From contig JAJDVJ010000012.1 of the NCBI GenBank assembly GCA_022826205.1, forward strand, positions 25,007-89,006: DNA of 64,000 bases, given 5' to 3'. Positions within the stretch are counted from its first letter, which is position 1; each line of letters starts with the position of its first letter. Of this stretch, positions 56,420 through 64,000 are shown one piece after another. The notes beneath the pieces were generated by a model that worked only from the letters and a program-made list of their open reading frames with translations, made no database searches and was not told the origin of the DNA. The position numbers and the translations under genes are program-made. The stretch comes from Silicimonas sp. (lineage in GTDB: Bacteria; Pseudomonadota; Alphaproteobacteria; Rhodobacterales; Rhodobacteraceae).

Positions 56420-58077
56420 GCCGCGTCTCCGCTGCTTCGGAGCGAGGCAAGGCGGCTGCCCAGGAGGTCGCCGGTCTCCTCCGCGATCGGATAGGCCACG
56501 TAGCAAAGCGCGGCGTTTATCTGCTTCAGGAGGCGCAGCGTGTCCTGATGGATGTTCGTCGTCTCGAGGCTGGCGGCCACGCCTTGCTGAAGACGGCTCA
56601 GGTGCCGTTCCTGCAGCTTCTGCTCCTCGATGCGGATCCGGTCCTTTTCGGCGACGAGCTGGCGTGCGGCCTCTGCATCGCCGGTGGTCAACACCCTGAG
56701 GGCCAACTGGCCGTTGGTGACGACCTGATCGTGGAAGTGATCGAGATCCGAGATGCCCTGATCGGAAAACCTGATCGCCTTGTCCTGCATCTTCTTCGCC
56801 AGTGCAACGAGGTCAACAGCGATCCGGTCGCCGGCCTCTTCTAGACTGTTGGCCACTGCGGCGATTTCCAGCGTCTTCTTGTCCAGTGCAGGAGGAATGC
56901 CGTTTTCGCGCAGTCGCGATATGTAGATCTTCGTCTCGAAATGCATCCGGTCAATGTCGTCCTCGCGAATCTCGATCACGCGGGCAACGTCCGGATCCCA
57001 GCCCCGGAAGAGCTGCATGACGGGGACCAGAATGGCTTGCACGGTTTCCGCCATGCGCAAGAGTTCGCGCTGAGCGCAGGCGAGCGCCAGAGGCGCGTGG
57101 TCGAGCGCATCCGGGTCGAGCGCCGAAACGGTCGCAACCGTGCGTTCGGCATGCCTGGGCAGCGCCGCATCTGCAATGCGGACAAGCTTGCCGGATAGCG
57201 GCAGTGCCAACGCGAGCAAGGCGGCGTTTACCATGATGTGAAGCGTGACAGCCTGCTGGCCCGGTCCCGCGCCGAGAAGCGAGAGATCGACAATGCCGCC
57301 CACGAGAAATGCAAGAAACAGGAGCGCTATTCCACCACGCGCAACAAGGTTGCCGATGGCCACGAGCCGGGCCGGTCGCTCGCTTGACCAAAGGAGCGCG
57401 AAAGGAATGAGCCCGCCGCCAAAGTTTGCGCCGATCACCAGCGCGGCGGCCACCGGCGCGGCGGCCAGTCCGGTGGCGGCGAAAGCGGCAAAGGTCAGCA
57501 CTGCGGCAAGGCTGGAGTGCATTGCCCAAGCGATGAGCGCACCGATGGCAAATGCGCTGACGAGGTCGCCCTGGAAATAAGCCGCAATGCTCTGGACAAC
57601 AGAGTTGTCCGCGATGGGCGCTGCCGCATCCCGGATCATGCCAAGAGAGAGCAGGACCAGCGCGAAACCGATCACCATGCGCCCAATCTGCTTGGATTTG
57701 CGGCTGCGGGCATTGAAGAAGATCGCGATGCCAAAAACCAGTGCAAAGGGGATCAGCGCCTGTACCGGAAGGAACAGGACCCGTGCCATGACGGCTGAGC
57801 CGAGGTCTGCGCCGAGGAGCAGCGCCAGCGCAGCATGGGGTGCCAGCATGCCCGAAACCGCGAAGCCTGCACCTATCAGGGCAACGGCGGTCGAGCTTTG
57901 CATCAGCATTGCCGCAAGGCCGCCGCTGGCCGCGGCGGAAAGCTTGTTGTCGGCGCGATCCTTCATGTGACGCTTCAGGGCCGGCATGAAAGCGCGTTCG
58001 ATGCCCGTGCGGATCAGGCGAACCGACCACAGCAGGAGCGCGACAGCGGCGGCGAGATGTGCGGCAAGGACGATCAT
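56416..58077 (-). CDS. Na/Pi cotransporter with PhoU-like tail
   Basis: 553 residues. Two inverted PF02690 repeats carry the QSST signature (AMLMQSSTAVALIGAGFAVS) and its counterpart MHSSLAAVLTFAAFAATGL. The C-terminal ~200 residues are PhoU-like helices (DDIDRMHFETKIYISRLREN; SLEEAGDRIAVDLVALAKKM). Relatives move phosphate with sodium; E. coli YjbB exports Pi. Divergent from the DeoR gene across a palindrome-rich 153-base gap. Confidence 0.9.
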   Translation of the reverse strand: MIVLAAHLAAAVALLLWSVRLIRTGIERAFMPALKRHMKDRADNKLSAAASGGLAAMLMQSSTAVALIGAGFAVSGMLAPHAALALLLGADLGSAVMARVLFLPVQALIPFALVFGIAIFFNARSRKSKQIGRMVIGFALVLLSLGMIRDAAAPIADNSVVQSIAAYFQGDLVSAFAIGALIAWAMHSSLAAVLTFAAFAATGLAAAPVAAALVIGANFGGGLIPFALLWSSERPARLVAIGNLVARGGIALLFLAFLVGGIVDLSLLGAGPGQQAVTLHIMVNAALLALALPLSGKLVRIADAALPRHAERTVATVSALDPDALDHAPLALACAQRELLRMAETVQAILVPVMQLFRGWDPDVARVIEIREDDIDRMHFETKIYISRLRENGIPPALDKKTLEIAAVANSLEEAGDRIAVDLVALAKKMQDKAIRFSDQGISDLDHFHDQVVTNGQLALRVLTTGDAEAARQLVAEKDRIRIEEQKLQERHLSRLQQGVAASLETTNIHQDTLRLLKQINAALCYVAYPIAEETGDLLGSRLASLRSSGDAA

Positions 58078-58149
58078 TCGGGAACGTCGGTTTCTGAATT
58101 GCGCTTGGGCATGGCCACTGTTCGCACAGGCGTCAAAATGTCACTTTCT

Positions 58150-58225
58150 GCAAGAAATTTGCACATCAGATAGTGGGATATACAACAAAATAATTGCAAT
58201 TGCGACAGAAAAGCCACAATTTTGT
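58150..58225. promoter_or_regulatory. candidate DeoR operator region
   Basis: The AT-rich gap between the Na/Pi and DeoR starts holds GCAA-N5-TTGC (58150-58162), the perfect palindrome AATTGCAATT (58192-58201) and the inverted pair ACAAAAT (58185-58191) / ATTTTGT (58219-58225). Such repeats in a divergent regulator gap suggest autoregulation and control of the transporter. Confidence 0.45.
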
Positions 58226-58230
58226 CCGGA

Positions 58231-59067
58231 ATGGCAGAATCGGACAGTCGGATGGCGCAGGCAAAGACGCAACTCAAGATGGCGGAAAACGGCCGGGGAC
58301 GCCTGAAGAAGCGCGAGCGACGGCGGCTGATCCTTCTGGAACTGAAGCTACGCCCCCATGTCCGCATCAGCGAACTGGTGCGACAATTCAATGTCTCCGC
58401 CGAAACGGTCCGCCGGGATCTTGACGCACTGGCGGATGACGGGCTGATAGACCGCGCTCATGGCGGTGCCTCAGCCCCGGCACAGGGGCACTACCCGAGC
58501 CTGGACGAGCGTGCAAACGCCCGGATTGCCGAACGAGAGCGCATCGGGCGGCGGGCGGCCGGGCTGGTGCAGGACGGCGAGACACTGATGATCGATTCGG
58601 GCTCGACCACGATCCAGATGGCTCGCGCCTTGGCCTGGCTGGGCACGCAATGCACGGTGATCACCAACTCGATCCCGGTTGCCATGACGATCGGGCACGG
58701 TGCGCCCGAAGTGATCCTGTGCCCCGGCGAGTACCTGCCTGCGGAATCGGCGACGGTCGGAACCGAGACGCTGGAATTCCTTGAGCGCTTCAATGTGGAT
58801 CGCTGCGTGATCGGCGCGTCTGGGTTGACGGCCTTGGGGCCGTCAGAGACGGTGCGTGGCTTCGCCGCGGTGAAGCGGGTGATGTTGCAGCGCGCTACGA
58901 TCCGGCACCTCCTGATCGATTCGCAGAAATTTGGCCACAAGGGTCTCGCCAACGTCGGCGAGCTTGCAGACCTGCAATCCGTTGTTGTCGATGCGAAGCC
59001 GAAGGGAGACTTGCTGAGTGCTCTGGATGGCGCGGACGTGGACATCCTCGTTGCCGACCCCGCGTGA
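58231..59067 (+). CDS. DeoR-family transcriptional regulator
   Basis: 278 residues from ATG 58231; TTG 58222 and ATGs at 58252 and 58279 are alternatives. The HTH is RISELVRQFNVSAETVRRDL followed by DALADDGLIDRAHGGA (DeoR signature). The C-terminal sensor domain has the phospho-sugar-binding D-S-G-S-T-T (LMIDSGSTTIQMARAL) and VVDAKPKGDLL. DeoR/GlpR proteins respond to phosphorylated sugars or glycerol-3-phosphate, which suits a phosphate-ester operon. Fifty bases separate it from phnD. Confidence 0.92.
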   Translation: MAESDSRMAQAKTQLKMAENGRGRLKKRERRRLILLELKLRPHVRISELVRQFNVSAETVRRDLDALADDGLIDRAHGGASAPAQGHYPSLDERANARIAERERIGRRAAGLVQDGETLMIDSGSTTIQMARALAWLGTQCTVITNSIPVAMTIGHGAPEVILCPGEYLPAESATVGTETLEFLERFNVDRCVIGASGLTALGPSETVRGFAAVKRVMLQRATIRHLLIDSQKFGHKGLANVGELADLQSVVVDAKPKGDLLSALDGADVDILVADPA

Positions 59068-59117
59068 TCAAGTGAAACGGACCGCGGCGGGAGCAGCCGC
59101 ATAACTGGGAGAAGAAC

Positions 59118-60092
59118 ATGAAACTGAACATCAAGCCACTGATCGCCGCATCGGCGTTTGCGTTGCTGTCGCTTGGCACCTCCGCCTCGGCACAGGATTG
59201 CCCAAGGGGCGATCTGGATGAACGTTTTTGCGACGCGGACGGGGATCTGATTGCCGATATTCCAAGCGATCCGGCGGACCAGATCGATCCGGACACGCTG
59301 ATCTTCGCCTATACGCCGGTCGAGGACCCCGCTGTCTACAAGACGGCGTGGTCGGACTTTCTGGACCACCTTGTAGCCGAAACCGGCAAGGACGTCGTTT
59401 TCTTCCCGGTTCAAAGCAACGCGGCACAGATCGAAGCGATGCGCTCGGGCCGCCTGCATATCGCGGGTTTCAATACCGGATCGAACCCGCTTGCGGTCAA
59501 CTGCGCGGGCTTCCGGCCCTTTACGATCATGGCCTCGCTGGACGGTAATTTCGGCTATGAAATGGAAATCATCACCTACCCGGGATCCGGCATCGAGAGC
59601 GTGGAAGACATCAAGGGCAAGCAGCTGGCATTCACCTCGCCCACCTCGAACTCGGGCTTCAAGGCGCCGTCGGCCATCCTGAAGGGCGATTTCGACCTGC
59701 TTCCGGAACGCGACTTCGAGCCGGTCTTCTCGGGCAAGCACGACAACTCGATCCTCGGGGTCGCCAACAAGGACTACATGGCCGCCTCGATCGCGAACTC
59801 CGTCAAGTCACGAATGATCAGCCGCGACGTCATCAAGGAAGAAGACGTGATCACCATCTACAAGTCGCAGACCTTTCCGACGACTGGCTTCGGTGTGGTC
59901 TACAACCTCAAGCCGGAACTCCAGGACAAGATCCGTAACGCCTTTTTCAGCTTCGAATGGGATGGCACGACGCTTGAAGCCGAGTTCTCGAAGTCGAACG
60001 AGGGCCAGTTCCTGGAAATGACCTATCAGGTGTTCTGGGAAGTCATCCGCAAGATCGACGCGGCCAACGACGTGTCCTACGCCTGCGAATGA
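59118..60092 (+). CDS. phnD: PhnD-family phosphonate/phosphate-ester binding protein
   Basis: 324 residues from ATG 59118 (GGGAGAA upstream). Signal peptide KLNIKPLIAASAFALLSLG, cleavage near ASA-QD. PhnD core: SNAAQIEAMRSGRLHIAGFN, FGYEMEIITYPGSGIESVED, and the ligand loop FTSPTSNSGFKAPSAIL. An N-terminal ~40-residue acidic Cys-containing insert (CPRGDLDERFCDADGDLIAD) precedes the core. Family members bind phosphonates, phosphite or organophosphates; substrate not readable. Confidence 0.88.
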   Translation: MKLNIKPLIAASAFALLSLGTSASAQDCPRGDLDERFCDADGDLIADIPSDPADQIDPDTLIFAYTPVEDPAVYKTAWSDFLDHLVAETGKDVVFFPVQSNAAQIEAMRSGRLHIAGFNTGSNPLAVNCAGFRPFTIMASLDGNFGYEMEIITYPGSGIESVEDIKGKQLAFTSPTSNSGFKAPSAILKGDFDLLPERDFEPVFSGKHDNSILGVANKDYMAASIANSVKSRMISRDVIKEEDVITIYKSQTFPTTGFGVVYNLKPELQDKIRNAFFSFEWDGTTLEAEFSKSNEGQFLEMTYQVFWEVIRKIDAANDVSYACE

Positions 60093-60152
60093 TCCTCGAC
60101 TACTTGCGCGGGCCCGACCGGGCCCGCCACCCACCCTTGCCCGGGACAATTC

Positions 60153-60953
60153 ATGCTGCGCCTTCAGAAGCTGACAAAGACTTACAGGACCGGCGACCAG
60201 GCGCTCAAGGAAATTGACCTGGAAGTCGGCAAGGGACAGGTGCTGGCGTTGATTGGTCCCTCCGGCGCCGGCAAGTCGACCCTGATTCGCTGTGTCAATC
60301 GGTTGGTGCAGCCTACAAGCGGCGCGGTCTGGCTGGAAGATACTGACCTGACAAAGCTCGGTTCCGGCGCCTTGCGAAGGGCACGGCGCGAGATGGGGAT
60401 GATCTTTCAGGAATACGCGCTTGTTGAGCGGCTGACGGTGATGGAAAACGTCCTGTCGGGCCGGCTGGGCTACGTGGGCTTCTGGCGGAGCTTCCTGCGC
60501 TGGTATCCGCAATCCGACATTGACGAGGCGTTCCGGCTTCTGGACCGTGTCGGGCTCCTGCACATGGCTGACAAGCGCGCCGACGAGCTGTCAGGTGGCC
60601 AACGCCAGCGAGTCGGAATTTGCCGAGCCCTGATACAAGACCCGAAGCTGTTGCTGGTCGACGAGCCGACTGCCTCCCTCGATCCGAAGACCAGCCGCCA
60701 GATCATGCGGTTGATCACCGAGCTCTGCCGCGAGCGCCGGCTGGCAGCGATCATCAACATTCATGACGTGGCGCTGGCGCAGATGTTTGTGCCACGCGTT
60801 GTCGGACTGCGCTTTGGCGAAATCGTCTACGACGGCCTGCCCACAGGTCTGACACCGGAGAAGCTGACAGACATCTACGGCGAAGAGGATTGGGAGGCCA
60901 CCATAAAAAAGGTAGAGGACGAGGACGAAGTGGAGGTCGAGGCCGCCGAATGA
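60153..60953 (+). CDS. phnC: PhnC-type ABC ATPase
   Basis: 266 residues. Walker [22 protein letters not shown]-loop IFQEYALV, signature [16 protein letters not shown], Walker [14 protein letters not shown], and the PhnC segment [20 protein letters not shown]. An acidic C-terminal tail ([15 protein letters not shown]) is unusual. Stop overlaps the first permease start (ATGA). Confidence 0.93.
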   Translation: MLRLQKLTKTYRTGDQALKEIDLEVGKGQVLALIGPSGAGKSTLIRCVNRLVQPTSGAVWLEDTDLTKLGSGALRRARREMGMIFQEYALVERLTVMENVLSGRLGYVGFWRSFLRWYPQSDIDEAFRLLDRVGLLHMADKRADELSGGQRQRVGICRALIQDPKLLLVDEPTASLDPKTSRQIMRLITELCRERRLAAIINIHDVALAQMFVPRVVGLRFGEIVYDGLPTGLTPEKLTDIYGEEDWEATIKKVEDEDEVEVEAAE

Positions 60954-61765
60954 GCCACCGGGAACTGGAAGACATGCTTGGAAAGGGCTGGCGCAAGCCG
61001 CCGTTCGTGTCGAACCCGAAGTTGCGCTGGAGCCTGATCCTCGGCTTTGTCGCCTACCTTGTTGCAGCCTTCATGACGATCGAGGTCGACTGGGGCCGGG
61101 TCTATGTAGGCCTGGACCGCGGCTGGGCATTCATTCTCGCATTCACCAGCCCGGACTTCACCAGTCGCGCCAGCGACATCTGGGACGGGCTGCTGGAAAG
61201 CATCGTCATGACAGTCGCCGCTTCCGTCGTCGGCATCCTGATCTCGATCCCGATCGGCCTTGGCGCCGCGCGCAACATCGCCCCATTGCCGATCTACCTG
61301 GTCTGCAGGGGCATTGTGGCAGTAAGCCGGGCGCTGCAAGAGATCATTGTCGCCATACTCCTTGTCGCCATATTCGGATTCGGTCCACTGGCCGGATTCC
61401 TTACGCTTTCCTTCGCGACCATCGGATTCCTGTCGAAGCTGCTGGCGGAAGACATCGAGGCGATGGACAAGGTGCAGGCCGAAGCGATCAAGGCCTCGGG
61501 GGCGAGGTGGCTTCAATGGATCAACTACGGCGTTCAGCCTCAAGTCATGCCGCGGCTTGTCGGGCTTTCCATGTATCGAATCGACATCAATTTCCGTGAG
61601 AGCGCGATTCTCGGCCTCGTGGGCGCGGGCGGCATCGGCGCGACGCTGAACACGGCCTTTGACCGCTACGAGTACGATACAGCTGCCGCGATTCTGATCC
61701 TGATCATCGGGATCGTCATGTCGCTGGAGTATCTCTCCGGCATCATCAGGGCAAAGGTGCAGTAG
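60950..61765 (+). CDS. phnE: PhnE-type ABC permease, first copy
   Basis: 271 residues, about six helices starting at [23 protein letters not shown] loop: [20 protein letters not shown] followed by QVMPRLVG. C-terminal [20 protein letters not shown] is a PhnE hallmark. Overlaps phnC (ATGA) and shares a base with the second permease (TAGTG). Confidence 0.92.
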   Translation: MSHRELEDMLGKGWRKPPFVSNPKLRWSLILGFVAYLVAAFMTIEVDWGRVYVGLDRGWAFILAFTSPDFTSRASDIWDGLLESIVMTVAASVVGILISIPIGLGAARNIAPLPIYLVCRGIVAVSRALQEIIVAILLVAIFGFGPLAGFLTLSFATIGFLSKLLAEDIEAMDKVQAEAIKASGARWLQWINYGVQPQVMPRLVGLSMYRIDINFRESAILGLVGAGGIGATLNTAFDRYEYDTAAAILILIIGIVMSLEYLSGIIRAKVQ

Positions 61766-62580
61766 TGCCGGTTCTTGAGAAAGAAAATGCGCAGACCTGG
61801 CGGCGCCGGACCACCGGCGAGAATCTCTTCCGCTGGTTCGGCTGGCTGATCGGTGTGGCGATCTTTGTTGTTTGCTGGCAGAGGATTTCCGAGGCGACCA
61901 CCTGGTTCTTCGTGTGGGACGCACCTCGTATCGCGGGCGATATATGGACGCGCGCCACGCCGCCGCGCTGGGAGTACATCACCCAGCTTGGCCGCCCGAT
62001 CTGGGACACGCTGAACATCGCGACACTCGGAACGCTCATCGCGATTTGCCTCGCCGTGCCGGTCGCCTTCATGGCCGCGCGAAACACGACGCCCTCGGTG
62101 CTGTTCATCCGGCCCGTTGCGCTTCTCGTCATCGTCTCGTCCCGCTCGATCAACTCGCTGATCTGGGCTCTCCTCCTGATTGCGATCATCGGTCCCGGCG
62201 TCTTCGCGGGCGTCATCGCCATCGCCATCCGTTCCATTGGATTCTGCGCAAAGCTCCTCTATGAAGCGATCGAGGAAATCGACCACACCCAAGTGGAGGC
62301 GATTTCCGCTACAGGCGCCAGCCGCTGGCAGGTCATGGCCTATGGGATCGTCCCGCAAATCCTGCCCGCTTTCGCGGGGATTGCCGTTTTCCGCTGGGAC
62401 ATCAACATCCGTGAATCCACCGTTCTGGGCTTGGTTGGCGCAGGTGGCATAGGCCTCCAACTGTCGGCTTCGCTCAATGTACTTGCCTGGCCACAGGTGA
62501 GCCTGATCCTGCTTGTCATCCTGGCTGCGGTGATGATCAGCGAGTGGGTCTCGGCAAAGGTTCGGGGTGCAATCATTTGA
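61765..62580 (+). CDS. phnE: PhnE-type ABC permease, second copy
   Basis: 271 residues from GTG 61765, same length as the first permease. EAA loop: EAISATGASRWQVMAYGIVP then QILPAFAG. Hallmark [20 protein letters not shown]. Probably pairs with the first copy as a heterodimeric channel. The stop overlaps the HAD gene start (TTGA), so the phosphatase is coupled to the transporter. Confidence 0.92.
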   Translation: MPVLEKENAQTWRRRTTGENLFRWFGWLIGVAIFVVCWQRISEATTWFFVWDAPRIAGDIWTRATPPRWEYITQLGRPIWDTLNIATLGTLIAICLAVPVAFMAARNTTPSVLFIRPVALLVIVSSRSINSLIWALLLIAIIGPGVFAGVIAIAIRSIGFCAKLLYEAIEEIDHTQVEAISATGASRWQVMAYGIVPQILPAFAGIAVFRWDINIRESTVLGLVGAGGIGLQLSASLNVLAWPQVSLILLVILAAVMISEWVSAKVRGAII

Positions 62581-63482
62581 TTTCGGTTTCGGCAGACGAG
62601 GCGTTCAAAGCCTACGAGGCGGTTCGGCACCGGCTCCCGGCACCACGCAGCGGTGACAGGCATGTCCGGCACATAGAGACGCTGGCTGACATTGCCGGGG
62701 ATTACGACGTGTTCCTTCTGGACGCTTACGGCGTCCTGAACATCGGCACGACGGCGATACCGGGCGCCCGCGACCGAGTCGAGGCATTGAAAGGCGACGG
62801 CAAGCGTGTCTTGGTCGTTTCCAATGCCGCCAGCATGCCTCAGGACAGACTTCTCGGCAAATTCCATCGTCTTGGTTTCTCGTTCGTCGCTGAAGACATC
62901 GTGACAAGCCGTGCGACCCTTGCAGCAGCCATGCCCGGGAAGACCGAGATGCACTGGGGCGTGATGGCGGGAAAGCACACTCTCCTCGATGATCTGGGTG
63001 TCGTGAGCTACCTTGTCCTGGCAGACGATCCCTCCGAGTTTCGGGAAGTCGAAGGCTTCCTGCTGATGGCAAGTGGATCCTGGACGGAAGGCCGCCAGAC
63101 GATGCTGGAGGAGGCACTCAACGAGCGCTCGCGTCCGGTTCTCGTCGCCAATCCCGACATTGTCGCCCCGCACGAAAACTGGTTTTCGGTCGAACCGGGC
63201 CATTTCGCACACCGTTTGGCAGACCGTACAAAGGTCACGCCAGAATTCTTCGGGAAGCCCTTCCACAACATTTTTGATTTCGCCTTCGAACGGCTGGGTG
63301 CGGTCGAGCGCTCGCGTATCCTCATGGTAGGCGACAGCCTGCATACTGACATCCTCGGGGCGCATAGTGCTGGCATAGATTCGGCGTTTATGGCGCGATT
63401 CGGCCTTTTTGCAGGAAATGACGCGGAGCGCGCCGTGGCATTGACCGGAATAGTTCCAGATTTCATTGTAGAGCGGCCATGA
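62577..63482 (+). CDS. HAD class IIA phosphatase (NagD/pNPPase type)
   Basis: 301 residues from TTG 62577, which overlaps the permease TGA. HAD motifs in order: I FLLDAYGVLNIG (DxY instead of the usual DxD), II VVSNAAS, III at GKP in FFGKPFHNI, and IV MVGDSLHTDILGAHSAG. The variant DAYGV occurs in the class IIA subgroup. Family members hydrolyse small phosphate esters (p-nitrophenyl phosphate, sugar phosphates, glycerol phosphates). Coupling to the permease argues it acts on the imported substrate (inference). Confidence 0.88.
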   Translation: MISVSADEAFKAYEAVRHRLPAPRSGDRHVRHIETLADIAGDYDVFLLDAYGVLNIGTTAIPGARDRVEALKGDGKRVLVVSNAASMPQDRLLGKFHRLGFSFVAEDIVTSRATLAAAMPGKTEMHWGVMAGKHTLLDDLGVVSYLVLADDPSEFREVEGFLLMASGSWTEGRQTMLEEALNERSRPVLVANPDIVAPHENWFSVEPGHFAHRLADRTKVTPEFFGKPFHNIFDFAFERLGAVERSRILMVGDSLHTDILGAHSAGIDSAFMARFGLFAGNDAERAVALTGIVPDFIVERP

Positions 63483-63492
63483 CCAAACTGGT

Positions 63493-63642
63493 TGTCATAC
63501 GCTTTTCAAGTCGTCCGCTGGATCTGCGGGCATCAGTTCCGAGGCCGAATTCGACTTTGAAGTGCGTCCGCTGCCTTACAGGGAAGCTGTCGTCGGGGCG
63601 CCCCAGAACACCATCATCGGCTGCGCGTCGCTCTGGGTGGTG
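63493..63642 (+). pseudogene. internal fragment of ugpB (glycerol-3-phosphate binding protein)
   Basis: Open in the frame of TGT 63493. The reading includes SSAGSAGISSEAEFDFEV and GAPQNTIIGCASLWVV, which aligns with the UgpB segment that reads GAPQNxIIGGASLWVM in E. coli (from memory). The 5' part is missing (the HAD stop lies just before) and the 3' part is cut by the IS end at ~63642. It is therefore a non-functional scrap of a G3P uptake operon. Confidence 0.75.
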
Positions 63643-63668
63643 AACACTCCGTCGCCTGAAGACGACGG
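63641..63668 (-). mobile_element. right end of an IS200/IS605-family (TnpB) element
   Basis: On the minus strand, after the tnpB stop, CCGTCG/CGACGG (63649-63654 and 63663-63668) form a 6-bp hairpin with loop CCTGAAGA, followed by GGAGTGTTCAC. This is the typical right-end layout of TnpB elements. The ugpB sequence begins immediately after, so the boundary is near 63641-63643. Confidence 0.65.
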
Positions 63669-63681
63669 CTTCTCGGCCAAG

Positions 63682-64000
63682 CTACGCGGCAACCCGCACG
63701 CTTCGCGACCGAAGGCCGGTTCCCGGCCCCTTGAGCTGCTGCAGCACGTTGCGGGCGGCGTTGACGTCGCGGTCAAGGACGAGACCGCAGGCGTCGCAGC
63801 AGTGCACCCTGTCCGCGAGCGTCTTCGGCCTGTCCGGCTCCGCCCCGCATCCGCTGCAGCGCTGGGAGGTGCCGCGCGGGTCGACCAGGACCACGGACCC
63901 ACCGGCGCTTGCAGCCTTGAAGGTCAGCATGTCCCGCAACTGCGTCCACGCGGCGTCGTGGATCGACCTGGCCAGGAAGGAGCGCTTCAGCGCGTCCATT
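63682..64000 (-). CDS. tnpB: TnpB (OrfB) RNA-guided nuclease, C-terminal part, 5' end outside window
   Basis: 106 codons seen, running off the window edge; the Met at 63999 is internal. FLARSIHDAAWTQLRDML precedes the zinc ribbon (QRCSGCG then HCCDACG) and the RuvC-III signature LDRDVNAARNVL, all intact. TnpB uses a guide RNA made from the element's right end to cut DNA. Zinc ribbon and catalytic Asp are preserved, so this copy may be active. The element ends about 40 bases downstream, inside ugpB. Confidence 0.9.
   Translation of the reverse strand, partial: MDALKRSFLARSIHDAAWTQLRDMLTFKAASAGGSVVLVDPRGTSQRCSGCGAEPDRPKTLADRVHCCDACGLVLDRDVNAARNVLQQLKGPGTGLRSRSVRVAA

Noticed and set aside
63479..63640. 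ORF beginning with ATGA overlap after the HAD gene
   Set aside because: About 54 codons of basic, low-complexity product; the overlapping ugpB frame explains the sequence better.
1..64000. tRNA, rRNA, CRISPR
   Set aside because: No T-loop GGTTCGA-type context folding into a cloverleaf, no rRNA core and no regularly spaced repeats were seen.

Overview
The window looks like chromosome of a Rhodobacterales (Roseobacter/Rhodobacter-type) alphaproteobacterium. The sequence is GC-rich. It carries a 318-residue Mcl1-type malyl-CoA lyase with Rhodobacter-like active-site spacing, TrcR (DUF1013), COQ9, a TIGR02302/DUF4175 protein, the ffs/dnaX/ybaB/recR neighbourhood, taurine:pyruvate aminotransferase and form II CO-dehydrogenase-like subunits. 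Most genes sit in short operons with 1-4 base stop/start overlaps.

Layout. 1-2.4 kb: partial Ada-like methyltransferase, then divergent nth and a PfkB kinase. 2.6-6.3 kb: a cut-down cell-wall cluster, ftsW-murG-murC. 6.4-15.8 kb: nudC, a 4.5S SRP RNA gene (ffs) with a readable promoter, a Cys phosphatase overlapping an ankyrin protein, dnaX, an MFS transporter, ybaB, a TraB/GumN protein and recR. 15.9-18.6 kb: trcR, COQ9, rpsU and an Lrp regulator. 18.9-24.9 kb: rpmI-rplT-pheS-pheT and pyk. 25-30.3 kb: an N-formylglutamate amidohydrolase/DUF1244 pair, a D-glutamate operon dgcN-dgcA-D-amino-acid transaminase, and mcl1. 30.6-31.5 kb: two related small membrane proteins. 31.9-35.6 kb: coxSLM-like form II molybdenum hydroxylase. 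35.8-40.7 kb: Kef-type antiporter, accA, plsC and a zinc-ribbon/membrane gene that looks split by a frameshift. 40.9-47.7 kb: TIGR02302, lysA, osmC, a 42-residue LptM-like lipoprotein, an overlapping 50-codon ORF, argH and tlpA. 47.8-51.5 kb: tpa, a lytic transglycosylase and an inositol-monophosphatase-family enzyme.

51.6-63.6 kb reads as a phosphate-ester acquisition island. It holds an Afu/Fbp-type ABC transporter whose binding protein resembles sugar-phosphate binders, a Na/Pi transporter with a coupled unknown protein, a divergent DeoR regulator, a PhnDCEE-type ABC transporter whose last permease overlaps a NagD-type HAD phosphatase, and an internal fragment of ugpB (glycerol-3-phosphate binding protein). 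A TnpB-bearing IS200/IS605-family element ends inside that ugpB fragment. I infer uptake of intact phosphate esters, intracellular dephosphorylation and Pi balancing by the Na/Pi carrier. This is the most novel-looking system in the window, but its substrate cannot be read from sequence.

I found no tRNA, rRNA or CRISPR array.
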